Assembly: GCA_902800715.1 (NCBI GenBank)
Contig: CADCFN010000004.1
Span: 62,001 to 126,000 of the forward strand
DNA from: an uncultured Bacteroidales bacterium
GTDB lineage: Bacteria > Bacteroidota > Bacteroidia > Bacteroidales > Muribaculaceae
Reading direction: 5' to 3'
Length of the DNA stretch: 64,000 nt
Shown: one piece after another, positions 1-9,526 of the stretch
How positions within the stretch are numbered: position 1 is the first letter of the stretch
Layout of the letters: the number at the start of each line of letters is the position of its first letter
The notes under the pieces: generated by a model
What the model was told of the DNA's origin: nothing
The model's input: the letters and a program-made list of their open reading frames with translations, nothing else
Databases searched by the model: none
Made by a program: the position numbers and the translations under genes

Positions 1-2534
1 TCGAAGTAACGGTCGGTCTCAAAGCCCCAGATTTCGCCATACTGCTTACCAGAGTAGTTGGTGTTGATCATGTTATTGCTGTCCCACTTAGTGATCTTGG
101 TCTTGTAGTCACTCACGATAGCGGTAGCATAGAAATCAACATTGCCGATGCGGTTGCGGTAGTCAACACTAACTTCCCAACCACGGGTGCGCATATTACC
201 AGCGTTCTCCCATGCAGCGCTTGAACCGATGACTGAAGGCAGAGCCTTACCGGGAGCGAGCATGTCCTTATTCTCACGCTGGAACCAGTCGGCGGTCACA
301 TTCAGGTGGCCATTAAAGAAGGCCAGGTCAAGACCCACATTGAGGGTATGGATTTTCTCCCAGGTCAGCGATTCCGAAACCATCTTGGGAGCTGAGAAGT
401 AGTCATACTTGGAGTTACCGGTACCAATCCAGTTCACGTCGTTGGTCTGCTTGGCCATGGTCTCGAGGAACATGTACTGGCCAACCTCCTGGTTACCAAT
501 CATACCATAAGAAGCGCGAATCTTGGCATTGCTGATGGTGTTCTTGATAGGAGCCCAGAAAGCCTCCTCACTGATGCGATAACCGATAGAACCTGAGGGG
601 AAGAATGCCCACTGGTCCTTCTTGGGGAACTTGCTCGAACCGTCATAGCGACCGTTCAACTCAATCAGGTAGATACCCTTGTAGTCATAGTTGATGCGGC
701 CGAAGAAGCCTGCCGAGCCCCAGTGGTCATGCCTGTGACTATAGCTGTAGTCCTCGTTAGTGAGAGCAAGCTCAGGCATGTTAAGATCCTGAAGACCGTG
801 ACGCTCATAGTACAGGTACTCATAGTCGGTCTTATCCACGTTGGCGCCCACCTTCAGGTTGAAGTTGTGAGCATCCTTGATGGAGCGGCGCCAGTCGAAG
901 TAGCCGTTAGCTACATGGTTCTCGGTGAAGGCGCGAGAGGTCTCGATGAAGGTTGAACCCGTGATGTCCACAGGACCTTGAGGATTCAGACCCCAAGTGT
1001 TATAGACAATCGAGGGAAGACCGATGCCTTTATACCTGTTGGTCCTCTTGATGAAGGTGTAGTCGGCATTGAAGCTCAAACCGTAACCGAAGTCGATTTT
1101 GCCAAATACGCCCAGACTCATGTTGTTCATCTTGTAGTAGCAGTCACCACCAGTGTTGCGACCGCCGATCATCGTGCGGGCGTCATACTGCTTGCCGTCG
1201 TTAGGATCCTCGAAGTAGCCGTAAGGGCCGAAGAACGAACCCCAGCGCCACAGGTACTGATAGGTACCGGCACCGCGCTTGTAGGGAGTGTTATAGGTCC
1301 TGTCAACATAGCTGACACGGGTACCCAGTTCCAACCAATCGGTAGCACGCACCGATACATTGGCCGTAGCGTTGTACTTGCGGAACTTGTCGGGGTTGAA
1401 GTTCATCAATGACTGCTTCTGGTTGTAGCCAACCGAGGTGTAGAAATTGATGCGGCCCGAGTTGCCAGTTACGCTCAGGTTGTGGCTCTGTGAGGGAGCA
1501 TGGTTGTTGAAGATGATGCCGGGCACATCCCAGTTGGCATAGTAACCGTTCTCATCATAGTCGTCACCATAGACCATCTTGCGATACTTTTCCTTGATGT
1601 CGCCATGCTTCTTGATCCAGTTGTTGATACCGTTCTGGAAAGCCTCGCTGTCCATGTACATACCGAAGAGCTCCGATGCAACGCCCATGCGGTGGTTCAC
1701 GTCGTTAAGGGCGCTAACTTGGGTGGGAACGTTGGGGTAGTCGGGCAAGGTGGTAGCCTGGCTCCAAGCGAAGTTGTTGTTGTAGCTCACCCTGACGTTG
1801 TCCTTCACGTGGGCGGTTCTGGTGGTAATCAATACAACACCGAAGGCTGCACGCGTACCGTAGATTGAGGTCGAAGCAGCATCCTTCAGGACACTGATGT
1901 TCTCAATATCGGCGGGGTTCAGGTCACCCAGAGATTCAACGGGTACACCGTCAACGATATACAACGGGTTGGAAACACCATTGTTGGACAGCGTACCGAT
2001 ACCACGGATAACAATCGAAGGATCGGCACTGATGTCACCGTTGGCGTTCAAAATCGTCAAGCCAGGGACGGTACCTTGCAGGGACTTCCTGACGTCGGTC
2101 TCGGACTTGGAACCGAGCACCTTGTCAACGTCCACGGTGCTCACGGCACCGGTCAGGTTGGCCTTACGCTGCGTACCGTAACCAACGACTACGATTTCAT
2201 CGAGGCGGGCATTGTCCTCGGGGAGAACGACGCGCATGCCGCTGGCAGCGCGCACGGTCTGCGTCTTGTAGCCGATAAACGAAATCTGAAGCTTAGCGTT
2301 GGGGCTAGCTTTGAACGAGAAGTTACCGTCCACATCGGTCGATGTGCCACGGGTCGTTCCAACCTCGACAATGCTGGCGCCGATGACGGGTTCACCCTGT
2401 TCATCGACAACGCGGCCTGTCACAATGCTGGTGGCGGATGTAGCCGACACCTGGGGCGCGGGTGCTGCCTGTGCCTGGTAACCGGTACCGCACAGCATCA
2501 ACAAAGCGCCCAAAAGAGCTAAATGTCTTTTCAT
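1..2534 (-). CDS. SusC-like TonB-dependent transporter, C-terminus outside window
   Basis: Open from an ATG at 2534 to the left edge, giving 844 codons; the last barrel strands lie outside the window, since SusC proteins are usually about 1000 residues. Visible parts are a signal peptide (about residues 1-23, ending QAQA), a carboxypeptidase-D-like beta-sandwich (about 38-108, GRVVDEQGEPVIGAS), the DEIVVVGYGTQ segment (112-122), a plug with SVLKDAAS and IYGTRAAFGVVLITT, then aromatic-rich barrel strands. The family forms ligand-gated outer-membrane pores that import oligosaccharides or peptides with a SusD lid, powered by TonB. A SusD partner would be expected beyond the left edge. The gene diverges from the next SusC across a 165-bp AT-rich spacer. 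The substrate cannot be read from sequence. Confidence 0.93.
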   Translation of the reverse strand, partial: MKRHLALLGALLMLCGTGYQAQAAPAPQVSATSATSIVTGRVVDEQGEPVIGASIVEVGTTRGTSTDVDGNFSFKASPNAKLQISFIGYKTQTVRAASGMRVVLPEDNARLDEIVVVGYGTQRKANLTGAVSTVDVDKVLGSKSETDVRKSLQGTVPGLTILNANGDISADPSIVIRGIGTLSNNGVSNPLYIVDGVPVESLGDLNPADIENISVLKDAASTSIYGTRAAFGVVLITTRTAHVKDNVRVSYNNNFAWSQATTLPDYPNVPTQVSALNDVNHRMGVASELFGMYMDSEAFQNGINNWIKKHGDIKEKYRKMVYGDDYDENGYYANWDVPGIIFNNHAPSQSHNLSVTGNSGRINFYTSVGYNQKQSLMNFNPDKFRKYNATANVSVRATDWLELGTRVSYVDRTYNTPYKRGAGTYQYLWRWGSFFGPYGYFEDPNDGKQYDARTMIGGRNTGGDCYYKMNNMSLGVFGKIDFGYGLSFNADYTFIKRTNRYKGIGLPSIVYNTWGLNPQGPVDITGSTFIETSRAFTENHVANGYFDWRRSIKDAHNFNLKVGANVDKTDYEYLYYERHGLQDLNMPELALTNEDYSYSHRHDHWGSAGFFGRINYDYKGIYLIELNGRYDGSSKFPKKDQWAFFPSGSIGYRISEEAFWAPIKNTISNAKIRASYGMIGNQEVGQYMFLETMAKQTNDVNWIGTGNSKYDYFSAPKMVSESLTWEKIHTLNVGLDLAFFNGHLNVTADWFQRENKDMLAPGKALPSVIGSSAAWENAGNMRTRGWEVSVDYRNRIGNVDFYATAIVSDYKTKITKWDSNNMINTNYSGKQYGEIWGFETDRYF

Positions 2535-2699
2535 AAGCACGTTTTAATTTGTTAATATTAAGTTGTTAATTCACCTTTTTCTTTTGCCACATGAACCCTC
2601 TTCTTTGTCCAGAGGGTTTTTAATTTTTTTTAATAAAGTGCAAAATTCTATATTTTTTTTGAAACAGCCAAAAAAAACGGGCTTGTTTTACAAATACAA

Positions 2700-5600
2700 A
2701 TGTTAAAAACTACAAAAATCCGTACAAGACCTATAAATTTTAGCAGAAATACTATTGTTTACGGTAGTGATAATGTTTTTTTCTTCTCAAAGATTTGGTC
2801 ATGTGATTTTTTAAAACAATTAGCACTGCTCTGTACACTGGCGATAGCCATGGGAGTGCCTGCAGGACTGGCGCCAAGTCAGTCATGGACGGGCTTCACA
2901 GCTGTTGCCCAGAGCAACCGAGTCAACGGCGTCGTTAAGGACGCCAACGGAGAGCCGATGATTGGCGTTAATGTGAGGGTAAAGGGCACTAACACGGGTA
3001 CGACCACCGACATCGATGGCCGTTATTCGATTAAGGCCGACCCCAACCAGACGCTCGTCTTCTCCTTTGTGGGCTATGACGCGATCGAAGTTCCCGCGTC
3101 GCAAGCCGCCAACGTACAGTTGACCGAAGGCGCCAACACCCTGCAGGATGTGGTGGTGACGGCCGAGTTCGGTATGAAACGTGTCGCCCGCACCGTGGGT
3201 TCCTCGGTGCAGAACGTGAAGGCCCAGGACATTGTTGAGTCGGGCCGCACCGACTTTATCTCGGCCCTGCAAGGTCGTGTATCGGGTATGAGCGTCGTTA
3301 GTTCGGGTGGTGCCCCTGGTTCATCAACGACTGTTGTGCTGCGCAGTGCCACGTCACTGAGCGGTAACAACCAGCCGCTGTATGTTATCGATGGTATCCC
3401 CATGAACAACACTTCGTTCAACCCCACCACGGGTCTGGCAGCTGCCGATGGCGGTATCACTGGCCTGACTCCCCGTACCACTGACTACTCGTCGCGTGGT
3501 AACGACTTCAACCCCGAGGACATCGAGTCGATGACCGTGCTGAAGGGTGCTGCTGCAGCCGCTCTGTATGGTAGTGACGCCTCGAACGGTGCCATCATCA
3601 TCACCACCAAGAAAGGTCGCTCAGGCCGCGCTCGCGTGACCTACAGCAACCAGATTACTTGGTCCAAGGCCTATGGTTGGCCCAAGATTCAGGACAAGTA
3701 CATCAATGGTGCTTATGGTGCTGCCAACTTCTACTACACCAGCCGTTACGGTTCGTTGTATGACGGCACGATGCCGTTCTATGACAACACGGCTGCCGTG
3801 CTGCAGACTGGTTTCATGCACCGCCACAACCTGTCGATGGAGGCTGGTAACGACAAGATGTCGGTTCGCGCCAGCGCTTCATTCTTTGACCAGGATGGTG
3901 TTATCAAGACCACGAGCCTGACGCGTACTAACCTGTCGTTGGCCGGCCGCGCCGAACTGACCAAGTGGTTGTCGATGGAAGGTAGCATGCAGTATGTGAA
4001 CGCCAAGAACGACAAGGCCCTGCGTGGTCTGTATGGTCCCGTTCGCAACAGCTATCGCTGGCCGAGTGTCGATGACATGAGCATCTATCTGGCCGAGGAC
4101 GGTGCCCACATGAAGTATCCCGCCTTCTATACCGACACCGACCTGCTGAACCCGCTGTATGGCTTGAAGAAGAACTTGATGCACGATGAAACCGACCGTA
4201 TCATCAGCGCTTTCTCGCTGAACTTCACGCCGATCCGTCACACTTACCTGCGCTTGCAGATGGGTTGGGACGTGAGCACCTCGACCTATGAGACGGGCAC
4301 GCATCCCTATTATACAAGTGCCAACCAGAGTGTCGACGACAGCAATAATAGCGGTACCTATAACATCACCAAGTACAACACCAACGACCCGACGCTCAAC
4401 GTGCTGGCCGGTTACAACAACAGCTGGATGGACAACAAGTTCTCGCTGGGTCTGCAGGCTGGTTACCACCAGCTGGAGAACGGCGTGACGAGCCTGTCGT
4501 CCTATGGTACCAACTTCAAGGTGATTGACTTCTACAGCATCAACAACTGTACCGAGAGCACCGTGACCAGCAAGAAGCGCTCGACCAAGCGCCGCGTGCA
4601 GGCTATCTCGGGCCAGTTGGAGCTGGGCTTCAACAATATGATCTTCTTGACTGGCCGTTTCCGTAACGACTGGTCTTCGACCCTGCCCAAGGATAATAAC
4701 AGCTACTTCTATCCCGCTGGCGAGCTTTCAATCGTGTTGAGTGAGATGGGCTTCATGAAGCATGTCGGCTTCATCAACTACCTGAAACTGCGTGGCGCTA
4801 TCGCCCAGGTAGGTAAGGATGCTCCCGTGCTCTCGATTGACCCCGAGCTCGAGCCCACCGGCCTGACAGGTGGCGGTTACAAGTATGGCTACACCGGTCC
4901 CAACCGCAGCCTCAAGCCTGAGATGACCACCTCCTATGAAGCTGGTGTTGAGGCCCGCTTCTGGAATGACCGCATCAATGCCGACTTCACCTGGTTCCGC
5001 ACCCATTGCGCCGACCAGATTGTGACTGGCTTCCGCATGAGCTACGCTACCGGTTTCGTGCTGAACAATATGAACGTGGGTACGTTTAACACGTGGGGCT
5101 GGGAAGGCCACGCCGACGTTGACGTAGTCCGCACAAATGATGTCCGCTGGAATGTGGGCGTGAACCTCTCTCACACCAACAGTGAGGTCGTTTACCTGCC
5201 CGAGAACCTGGTTGAGTTCTACAATGCTTACACCTGGAACTCAGGTAACATCCGCAATGGTGTGATGAAGGGACATCCCATCAGCACCGTAACCGGTAAC
5301 GCCTACGAGCGCAACGAGGCTGGTCAGATTCTGATCAATCCCACGACGGGTCTGCCTCGCGTCAGCGCCGATTGGAGCATCCTGGGTAACCGTGAGCCTA
5401 AGCTGCGCTTCGGTCTCACCACCGCCTTGAGCGTGAAGAACTGGCGCCTGAGCGCTATGTTCCAGGGTCGCTACCATGCCGACGTTGTCAACGGTACCAT
5501 GCGTGACATGTTGGGCACCGGTCTGAACTGGCTGTCGGTTGACATGCGCGAGAAGGGCTTCGTCGTATTTGACGGTGTGCTCTACGATGGCAAGCAAGAT

Positions 5601-6506
5601 ACTCCCAATCCCACCAAAAACACCATCGCTGTCAACCTAGGCGAGTATGGCCAGTACACCTACACTGGTGGTGATGAGGACTGGATCCAGCACAAGATCA
5701 ACTATATTCGTTGCCAAGAGCTGCGTCTGGCTTATATCATTCCGCAGAATTGGCTCCGCAACGTGACCCGTGGCACCATTCAGAATGGTAGCATCTATGT
5801 ATCAGGCAATGACTTGTTCACCATCACCAACTACACGGGTACCGACGTTGCCGGTAACACCATGTCGGCTGCTGCCGGTGGTACCGGTGGTGAGGGCTAT
5901 GACATGTGGTCGCTGCCCACTCCGCGCAGCTACTCTGTCGGCCTGAGCGTGACCTTCGGTTCCAACGATGAGGCTCCCAAGCCTGTTTATCAGAACACGA
6001 CGGCCCTCAACGACCAGATCAATGACTTGCGCGCACAGCTCGCCAATGCCGAGAACAACTATAACAGCCGCCTGGCTCAGCTGCAGGGTGACCTCGACAA
6101 CGCTACCCGCGCCCTGGCCAACTGCAAGAGCGACTTGGCAGCTGCTAAGAATGTTGCCCCCAAGATTGTCGACAACAGCAAGCAGTATATGAACATTCTT
6201 GTTCACTACCCCGTGAACAAGACCGCTATCGGTGCTGACCAGCGTCCCAATGTGGAGCGCATCGCTTCCTACATGAAGAGCCATCCCGAGGCAACCTGCG
6301 TCATCAAGGGTTATGCTTCGCCCGAGGGCAATCAGGAGAACAACATCAAGCTCGCTAACGGCCGTGCCGCCAGCGTGAGGGATCTGCTCGTGAACAAGTA
6401 TGGTATCGCTGCCAACCGCATCAAAGCCGAGGGTCAGGGTATCAGCAACATGTTTGACGAATTGAGCTGGAACCGTGTTTCGATTTGCGAAATCATCGTG
6501 AAGTAA
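2700..6506 (+). CDS. SusC-like TonB-dependent transporter with C-terminal coiled coil and OmpA-like domain
   Basis: A 1268-residue protein. An unusual, AT-rich N-region of about 38 residues precedes a hydrophobic stretch (39-58); no ATG lies closer to it, so the ATG at 2700 is taken by default. Then come a carboxypeptidase-D-like domain (about 74-142), the LQDVVVTAEFG segment, a plug (SMTVLKGAAAAALYGSDAS) and a barrel ending near residue 1095 (YSVGLSVTFGS). Beyond the normal SusC end there is a heptad-rich helix (about 1100-1150, ALNDQINDLRAQLANAE) and an OmpA_C-like domain (about 1158-1267: GYASPEG, NGRAASVRDLL, WNRVSI). OmpA_C domains bind peptidoglycan; here the Asp of the usual GHTD motif is Ser, while the RA arginine is kept. 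First gene of an operon with a SusD-like protein and a lipoprotein. The fusion is read directly from one open frame; its role in anchoring the transporter to the cell wall is inferred. Confidence 0.92.
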   Translation: MLKTTKIRTRPINFSRNTIVYGSDNVFFFSKIWSCDFLKQLALLCTLAIAMGVPAGLAPSQSWTGFTAVAQSNRVNGVVKDANGEPMIGVNVRVKGTNTGTTTDIDGRYSIKADPNQTLVFSFVGYDAIEVPASQAANVQLTEGANTLQDVVVTAEFGMKRVARTVGSSVQNVKAQDIVESGRTDFISALQGRVSGMSVVSSGGAPGSSTTVVLRSATSLSGNNQPLYVIDGIPMNNTSFNPTTGLAAADGGITGLTPRTTDYSSRGNDFNPEDIESMTVLKGAAAAALYGSDASNGAIIITTKKGRSGRARVTYSNQITWSKAYGWPKIQDKYINGAYGAANFYYTSRYGSLYDGTMPFYDNTAAVLQTGFMHRHNLSMEAGNDKMSVRASASFFDQDGVIKTTSLTRTNLSLAGRAELTKWLSMEGSMQYVNAKNDKALRGLYGPVRNSYRWPSVDDMSIYLAEDGAHMKYPAFYTDTDLLNPLYGLKKNLMHDETDRIISAFSLNFTPIRHTYLRLQMGWDVSTSTYETGTHPYYTSANQSVDDSNNSGTYNITKYNTNDPTLNVLAGYNNSWMDNKFSLGLQAGYHQLENGVTSLSSYGTNFKVIDFYSINNCTESTVTSKKRSTKRRVQAISGQLELGFNNMIFLTGRFRNDWSSTLPKDNNSYFYPAGELSIVLSEMGFMKHVGFINYLKLRGAIAQVGKDAPVLSIDPELEPTGLTGGGYKYGYTGPNRSLKPEMTTSYEAGVEARFWNDRINADFTWFRTHCADQIVTGFRMSYATGFVLNNMNVGTFNTWGWEGHADVDVVRTNDVRWNVGVNLSHTNSEVVYLPENLVEFYNAYTWNSGNIRNGVMKGHPISTVTGNAYERNEAGQILINPTTGLPRVSADWSILGNREPKLRFGLTTALSVKNWRLSAMFQGRYHADVVNGTMRDMLGTGLNWLSVDMREKGFVVFDGVLYDGKQDTPNPTKNTIAVNLGEYGQYTYTGGDEDWIQHKINYIRCQELRLAYIIPQNWLRNVTRGTIQNGSIYVSGNDLFTITNYTGTDVAGNTMSAAAGGTGGEGYDMWSLPTPRSYSVGLSVTFGSNDEAPKPVYQNTTALNDQINDLRAQLANAENNYNSRLAQLQGDLDNATRALANCKSDLAAAKNVAPKIVDNSKQYMNILVHYPVNKTAIGADQRPNVERIASYMKSHPEATCVIKGYASPEGNQENNIKLANGRAASVRDLLVNKYGIAANRIKAEGQGISNMFDELSWNRVSICEIIVK

Positions 6507-6517
6507 GTATAAATCAA

Positions 6518-6545
6518 GTTGTCAGTTGCCAGTTGTCAGTTGTCA
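6518..6545. repeat. Heptad array, unit GTTGTCA x4
   Basis: Four consecutive 7-bp units (GTTGTCA, GTTGCCA, GTTGTCA, GTTGTCA) start 11 bp after the SusC stop. They are close to the reverse complement of the array at 6561-6595, so a transcript could fold into an imperfect hairpin between susC-like and susD-like genes. Confidence 0.85.
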
Positions 6546-6560
6546 GCGGCATCCGCAATC

Positions 6561-6595
6561 AACTGAAAACTGAAAACTGAAAACTGAAAACTAAA
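6561..6595. repeat. Heptad array, unit AACTGAA x5
   Basis: Five 7-bp units, four of them AACTGAA and the last AACTAAA, ending 10 bp before the SusD start codon. Together with the opposite-sense array at 6518-6545 it fills most of the spacer between the two genes. Confidence 0.88.
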
Positions 6596-6605
6596 AGAAA
6601 AAGAT

Positions 6606-8492
6606 ATGAAATCATTCAAATCAATTATACTGTGTGCGCTGGCTTGCTTGGCTATGGGTCTGACATCCTGTGACGACTATTTGGATGTGAATAAGAACAC
6701 CGACGCTCCTGACTATGTGGAGGGTTACCTCTATCTGGCAGGTATCCAGCAGGCTTATCAGGGCATCTATTGGGACATCCGTGCCATCGGACCGCTCACC
6801 CAGATGATGGGTACCTCGAGTTACACCAGCTTTGCCAACCATTATTACAGCAAGGCCAGCGATGCCGGTGGTGAGGCTTGGCGCATGGTTTACTGGAACC
6901 AGGGAATGAACCTGGAGAACATGATTAACCAGAGTGTTGAGGCTGAGAATTGGACATTGGCCGGTATAGGCATGGCGATGAAGGCTTTCTCTTGGGACCT
7001 GCTGACCAAGATTAATGGTGAGGCACCCATGAAGCAGGCCTATGAGGCAGGACGCCTTGACCATCAGTATGACTACCAGTATGACATCTATCCCCAGGTG
7101 CGCGAGTGGGCCTATAAGGCTATTGAGTACCTGCAGAAGGAAGATAATTCGGCCTATGGTAATCGTATCAAGAACAACGACTACATCTACGGCGGCGACA
7201 AGGACAAGTGGATCAAGTTCTGCTATGCGGTGATTGTCCGCAACCTGGCCTCGCTGAGCAACAAGAAGGACTTTTCGGAGAAATACCTTAGTGAGTTCAT
7301 GGACGCTTTCCACAAGGCTTTTGCCAGCAACGATGACAATGCTACCCTGAAGATTGCCGGTGGTGGTGCCGACGCAGCCGAGAGCGGTTACAACAACTTC
7401 TGGGGTACCTATCGTGGCAACCTGGTTTACAGCTACTTCCAGCATGACTATCCCGTACAGCTGTTCACGGGTACCATCCGCAAGTATGACGAGCAGGGCA
7501 ACTATATCCAGACCGAGGACACCGTGCCCCTGAACAAGCAGCATTATCCCTACCAGCTGCTTGACAAGCAGATTACCAGCGACACCCTGCCCGATGCCGG
7601 TCACTTCGACCCGCGCCGCCTTGTGAAGCTGGCAACCACCGATAGCAGCAACTATGCCACCATTGCCGACCGCGAGGTGCTCCGCAGCCTCTACTATGTG
7701 GGCTCGGGCTTCACCGGTGCTACCGGTCCCATTGGCACTGCTCCCTCGTTCTGGGGTCGCAACGCTACGTCTAATACCAGCTATGACGGCGCTGGACACT
7801 GGCTCTATCGTGACGATGCTCCCTATATCTTGACTACCTATGCCGAGTTGCTGTTTGACGTCGCCGAGGTACTGTTCAAGTATGGCAGCAAGTCTGATGC
7901 CTTTGAAGTATGGAAGCAGGCCATGGCTGCCGATATGGAATTCACTGCCAACTACATCGTAGCCGGTACCTATGACGGCAAGTACCGTCAGGGTGACCGT
8001 GTGACCAAGGCCACCTTTAATGCGCTGGCCCAGGAATACTTGAATGGTCCCTATGTGGCTGGTCTGCCCATGAGTGACTTCTCACTCTCGCACATCATGA
8101 TGCAGAAGTACCTCGCCCTCTATCCTTGGGGCGCTCCCGAGGCTTGGGTTGACCTGCGCAAGTACTTCTATGACATCCAGTACACTGGCGATTATCCCAA
8201 GTACAATAATGGTTGGGATAAGACCACTCTTGACCAGAAACGCGACGAGGACCCCACCAAGGTTTACAAGGGATTCTGGCTGCAGCCTGCACAGGTACAG
8301 GGCCGTAAGAGCGCTTTCAATGTTGACAACAACGGTTCGCCCTGTTTCCGCATCCGCCCGCGCTACAACTCCGAGTACATGTGGAACAAGACCAACCTGG
8401 ATGCTCTCAAGCCCATTGGCGGTCAAGAACTTGATTACCAGTGCTCAATCATGTGGTTCTGCTATCCTGGAGATATGCCTACTACAAGATGA
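6606..8492 (+). CDS. SusD/RagB-like outer-membrane lipoprotein (SusD_2 type)
   Basis: 628 residues with a lipoprotein signal peptide (hydrophobic 5-18, lipobox LTSC, lipidated Cys about 22) followed by DDYLDVNKNTDAP, the opening typical of the SusD/RagB superfamily. The length and the conserved WAPEAWVDLRKYF-like region near the C-terminus (seen as GAPEAWVDLRKYFYD) fit the SusD_2 branch. Such proteins sit on the cell surface, cap the SusC pore and bind the substrate. It lies 99 bp behind the SusC-OmpA fusion, the spacer being filled by heptad repeats, and is followed after 32 bp by another lipoprotein, so the three are probably one operon. Substrate unknown. Confidence 0.92.
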   Translation: MKSFKSIILCALACLAMGLTSCDDYLDVNKNTDAPDYVEGYLYLAGIQQAYQGIYWDIRAIGPLTQMMGTSSYTSFANHYYSKASDAGGEAWRMVYWNQGMNLENMINQSVEAENWTLAGIGMAMKAFSWDLLTKINGEAPMKQAYEAGRLDHQYDYQYDIYPQVREWAYKAIEYLQKEDNSAYGNRIKNNDYIYGGDKDKWIKFCYAVIVRNLASLSNKKDFSEKYLSEFMDAFHKAFASNDDNATLKIAGGGADAAESGYNNFWGTYRGNLVYSYFQHDYPVQLFTGTIRKYDEQGNYIQTEDTVPLNKQHYPYQLLDKQITSDTLPDAGHFDPRRLVKLATTDSSNYATIADREVLRSLYYVGSGFTGATGPIGTAPSFWGRNATSNTSYDGAGHWLYRDDAPYILTTYAELLFDVAEVLFKYGSKSDAFEVWKQAMAADMEFTANYIVAGTYDGKYRQGDRVTKATFNALAQEYLNGPYVAGLPMSDFSLSHIMMQKYLALYPWGAPEAWVDLRKYFYDIQYTGDYPKYNNGWDKTTLDQKRDEDPTKVYKGFWLQPAQVQGRKSAFNVDNNGSPCFRIRPRYNSEYMWNKTNLDALKPIGGQELDYQCSIMWFCYPGDMPTTR

Positions 8493-8524
8493 TGTTTTAT
8501 TAATTGATTAAAAACGCAATAACT

Positions 8525-9397
8525 ATGAAATATTTCAAATATATAGCATTATTGTTGCTGGTTGCAGTGATGATGGGCTCTTGTGACAAGAAGGACGTGT
8601 CCTACATGGCCGAACCCGTTGACGAGACCCAGATGGCATACGTGCAGGTGGGCTATTATGCACCTGTTACTGCCGGTGCAGCCAATTACATGTACTACAT
8701 TGACCTTAATGGCATTGAATATGGTAATGAGGGCGGTACTTTCTTAGCTACCTTCAATACTGTTCCTTCAGGTGGCACCAACCGCTTCTATGTTGTTCCA
8801 GCTGGTTCCCTCAACCTCAAGTTGCACTCGCGCGTGAGTGATGGCAACGGTGGCTACACCTACCCCGTCGTTTATGACCAGAACGTGACCGTGCAGGCCG
8901 GCAAGCGCTATTGTCTGTATGTACACGACCTGAACAAGGCTCCCATCCCCATCGAGATGACTCCCGCTCCCGAGTTTAACAAGGGTCTCGATACCGACTC
9001 GCTGTGCCGTGTTCACTTCGTCAACCTGCTCTACGAGGCTGACGGAACGCCCTACACCGGCAAGGTGCAGTATGGTGTTCAAAACTTGGATACCAAGGAA
9101 TATGAGCCCGTGGGCGAGCCCATCGGCTTCGGTGAGAGCACCAAGTGGTTCACTGTAAAGATTCGCAAGACCGTTTACAACAGTAGTGGTTCTCAGCGTC
9201 GCGAGGTTTGCCTCTTTGCTGTGGATAACGCTGGTAAGGTAACGGGTAAGCTCCCCTACACCTTGTCTAACGGCAACCAGGGTGAGTTTACCGATTACTG
9301 GACCTGGTACATCGGCCGTGCTTATCGTCAGATTGCCGCTGGTAACTGCGGCAGCAAGACCATCCGCTGCACCCTCTATCAGTTCGTGATTGAGTAA
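8525..9397 (+). CDS. Lipoprotein, DUF4397-like, third gene of SusC/SusD operon
   Basis: 290 residues from the ATG at 8525, which puts a standard lipoprotein signal (KYFKYIALLLLVAVMMGSC) at the N-terminus; an upstream in-frame TTG at 8504 is less likely. The following region (AYVQVGYYAP, GTNRFYVVPAGSLNLKL, VTVQAGKRYCLYVHDL) resembles DUF4397, a beta-sandwich found in many Bacteroidota surface lipoproteins. Being third in a SusC-SusD operon, it may be an additional surface substrate-binding protein. The family call is from memory of the fold pattern and is only moderately secure; the lipoprotein call is firm. Confidence 0.75.
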   Translation: MKYFKYIALLLLVAVMMGSCDKKDVSYMAEPVDETQMAYVQVGYYAPVTAGAANYMYYIDLNGIEYGNEGGTFLATFNTVPSGGTNRFYVVPAGSLNLKLHSRVSDGNGGYTYPVVYDQNVTVQAGKRYCLYVHDLNKAPIPIEMTPAPEFNKGLDTDSLCRVHFVNLLYEADGTPYTGKVQYGVQNLDTKEYEPVGEPIGFGESTKWFTVKIRKTVYNSSGSQRREVCLFAVDNAGKVTGKLPYTLSNGNQGEFTDYWTWYIGRAYRQIAAGNCGSKTIRCTLYQFVIE

Positions 9398-9437
9398 ACC
9401 AGTAGGGAATATCCCCTACCCTCTCCATTAATAACGA

Positions 9438-9470
9438 CCGCCGAGGCTTCACTGCCCCGGCGGCGTTTTT
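9438..9470. terminator. Rho-independent terminator between convergent genes
   Basis: A 10-bp GC-rich stem (CCGCCGAGGC / GCCCCGGCGG, one A-C mismatch) with loop TTCACT, followed by GTTTTT on the plus strand. It ends the operon 2700-9397. Confidence 0.85.
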
Positions 9471-9526
9471 AATATTGAATCAGGATATTGTTACTATATT
9501 ATGATGACTTCTTGTGGTATTGAGGC

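Noticed and set aside
1-2534. Plus-strand frames opposite the first SusC gene
   Set aside because: They are shadows of a continuous minus-strand SusC frame with full domain content.
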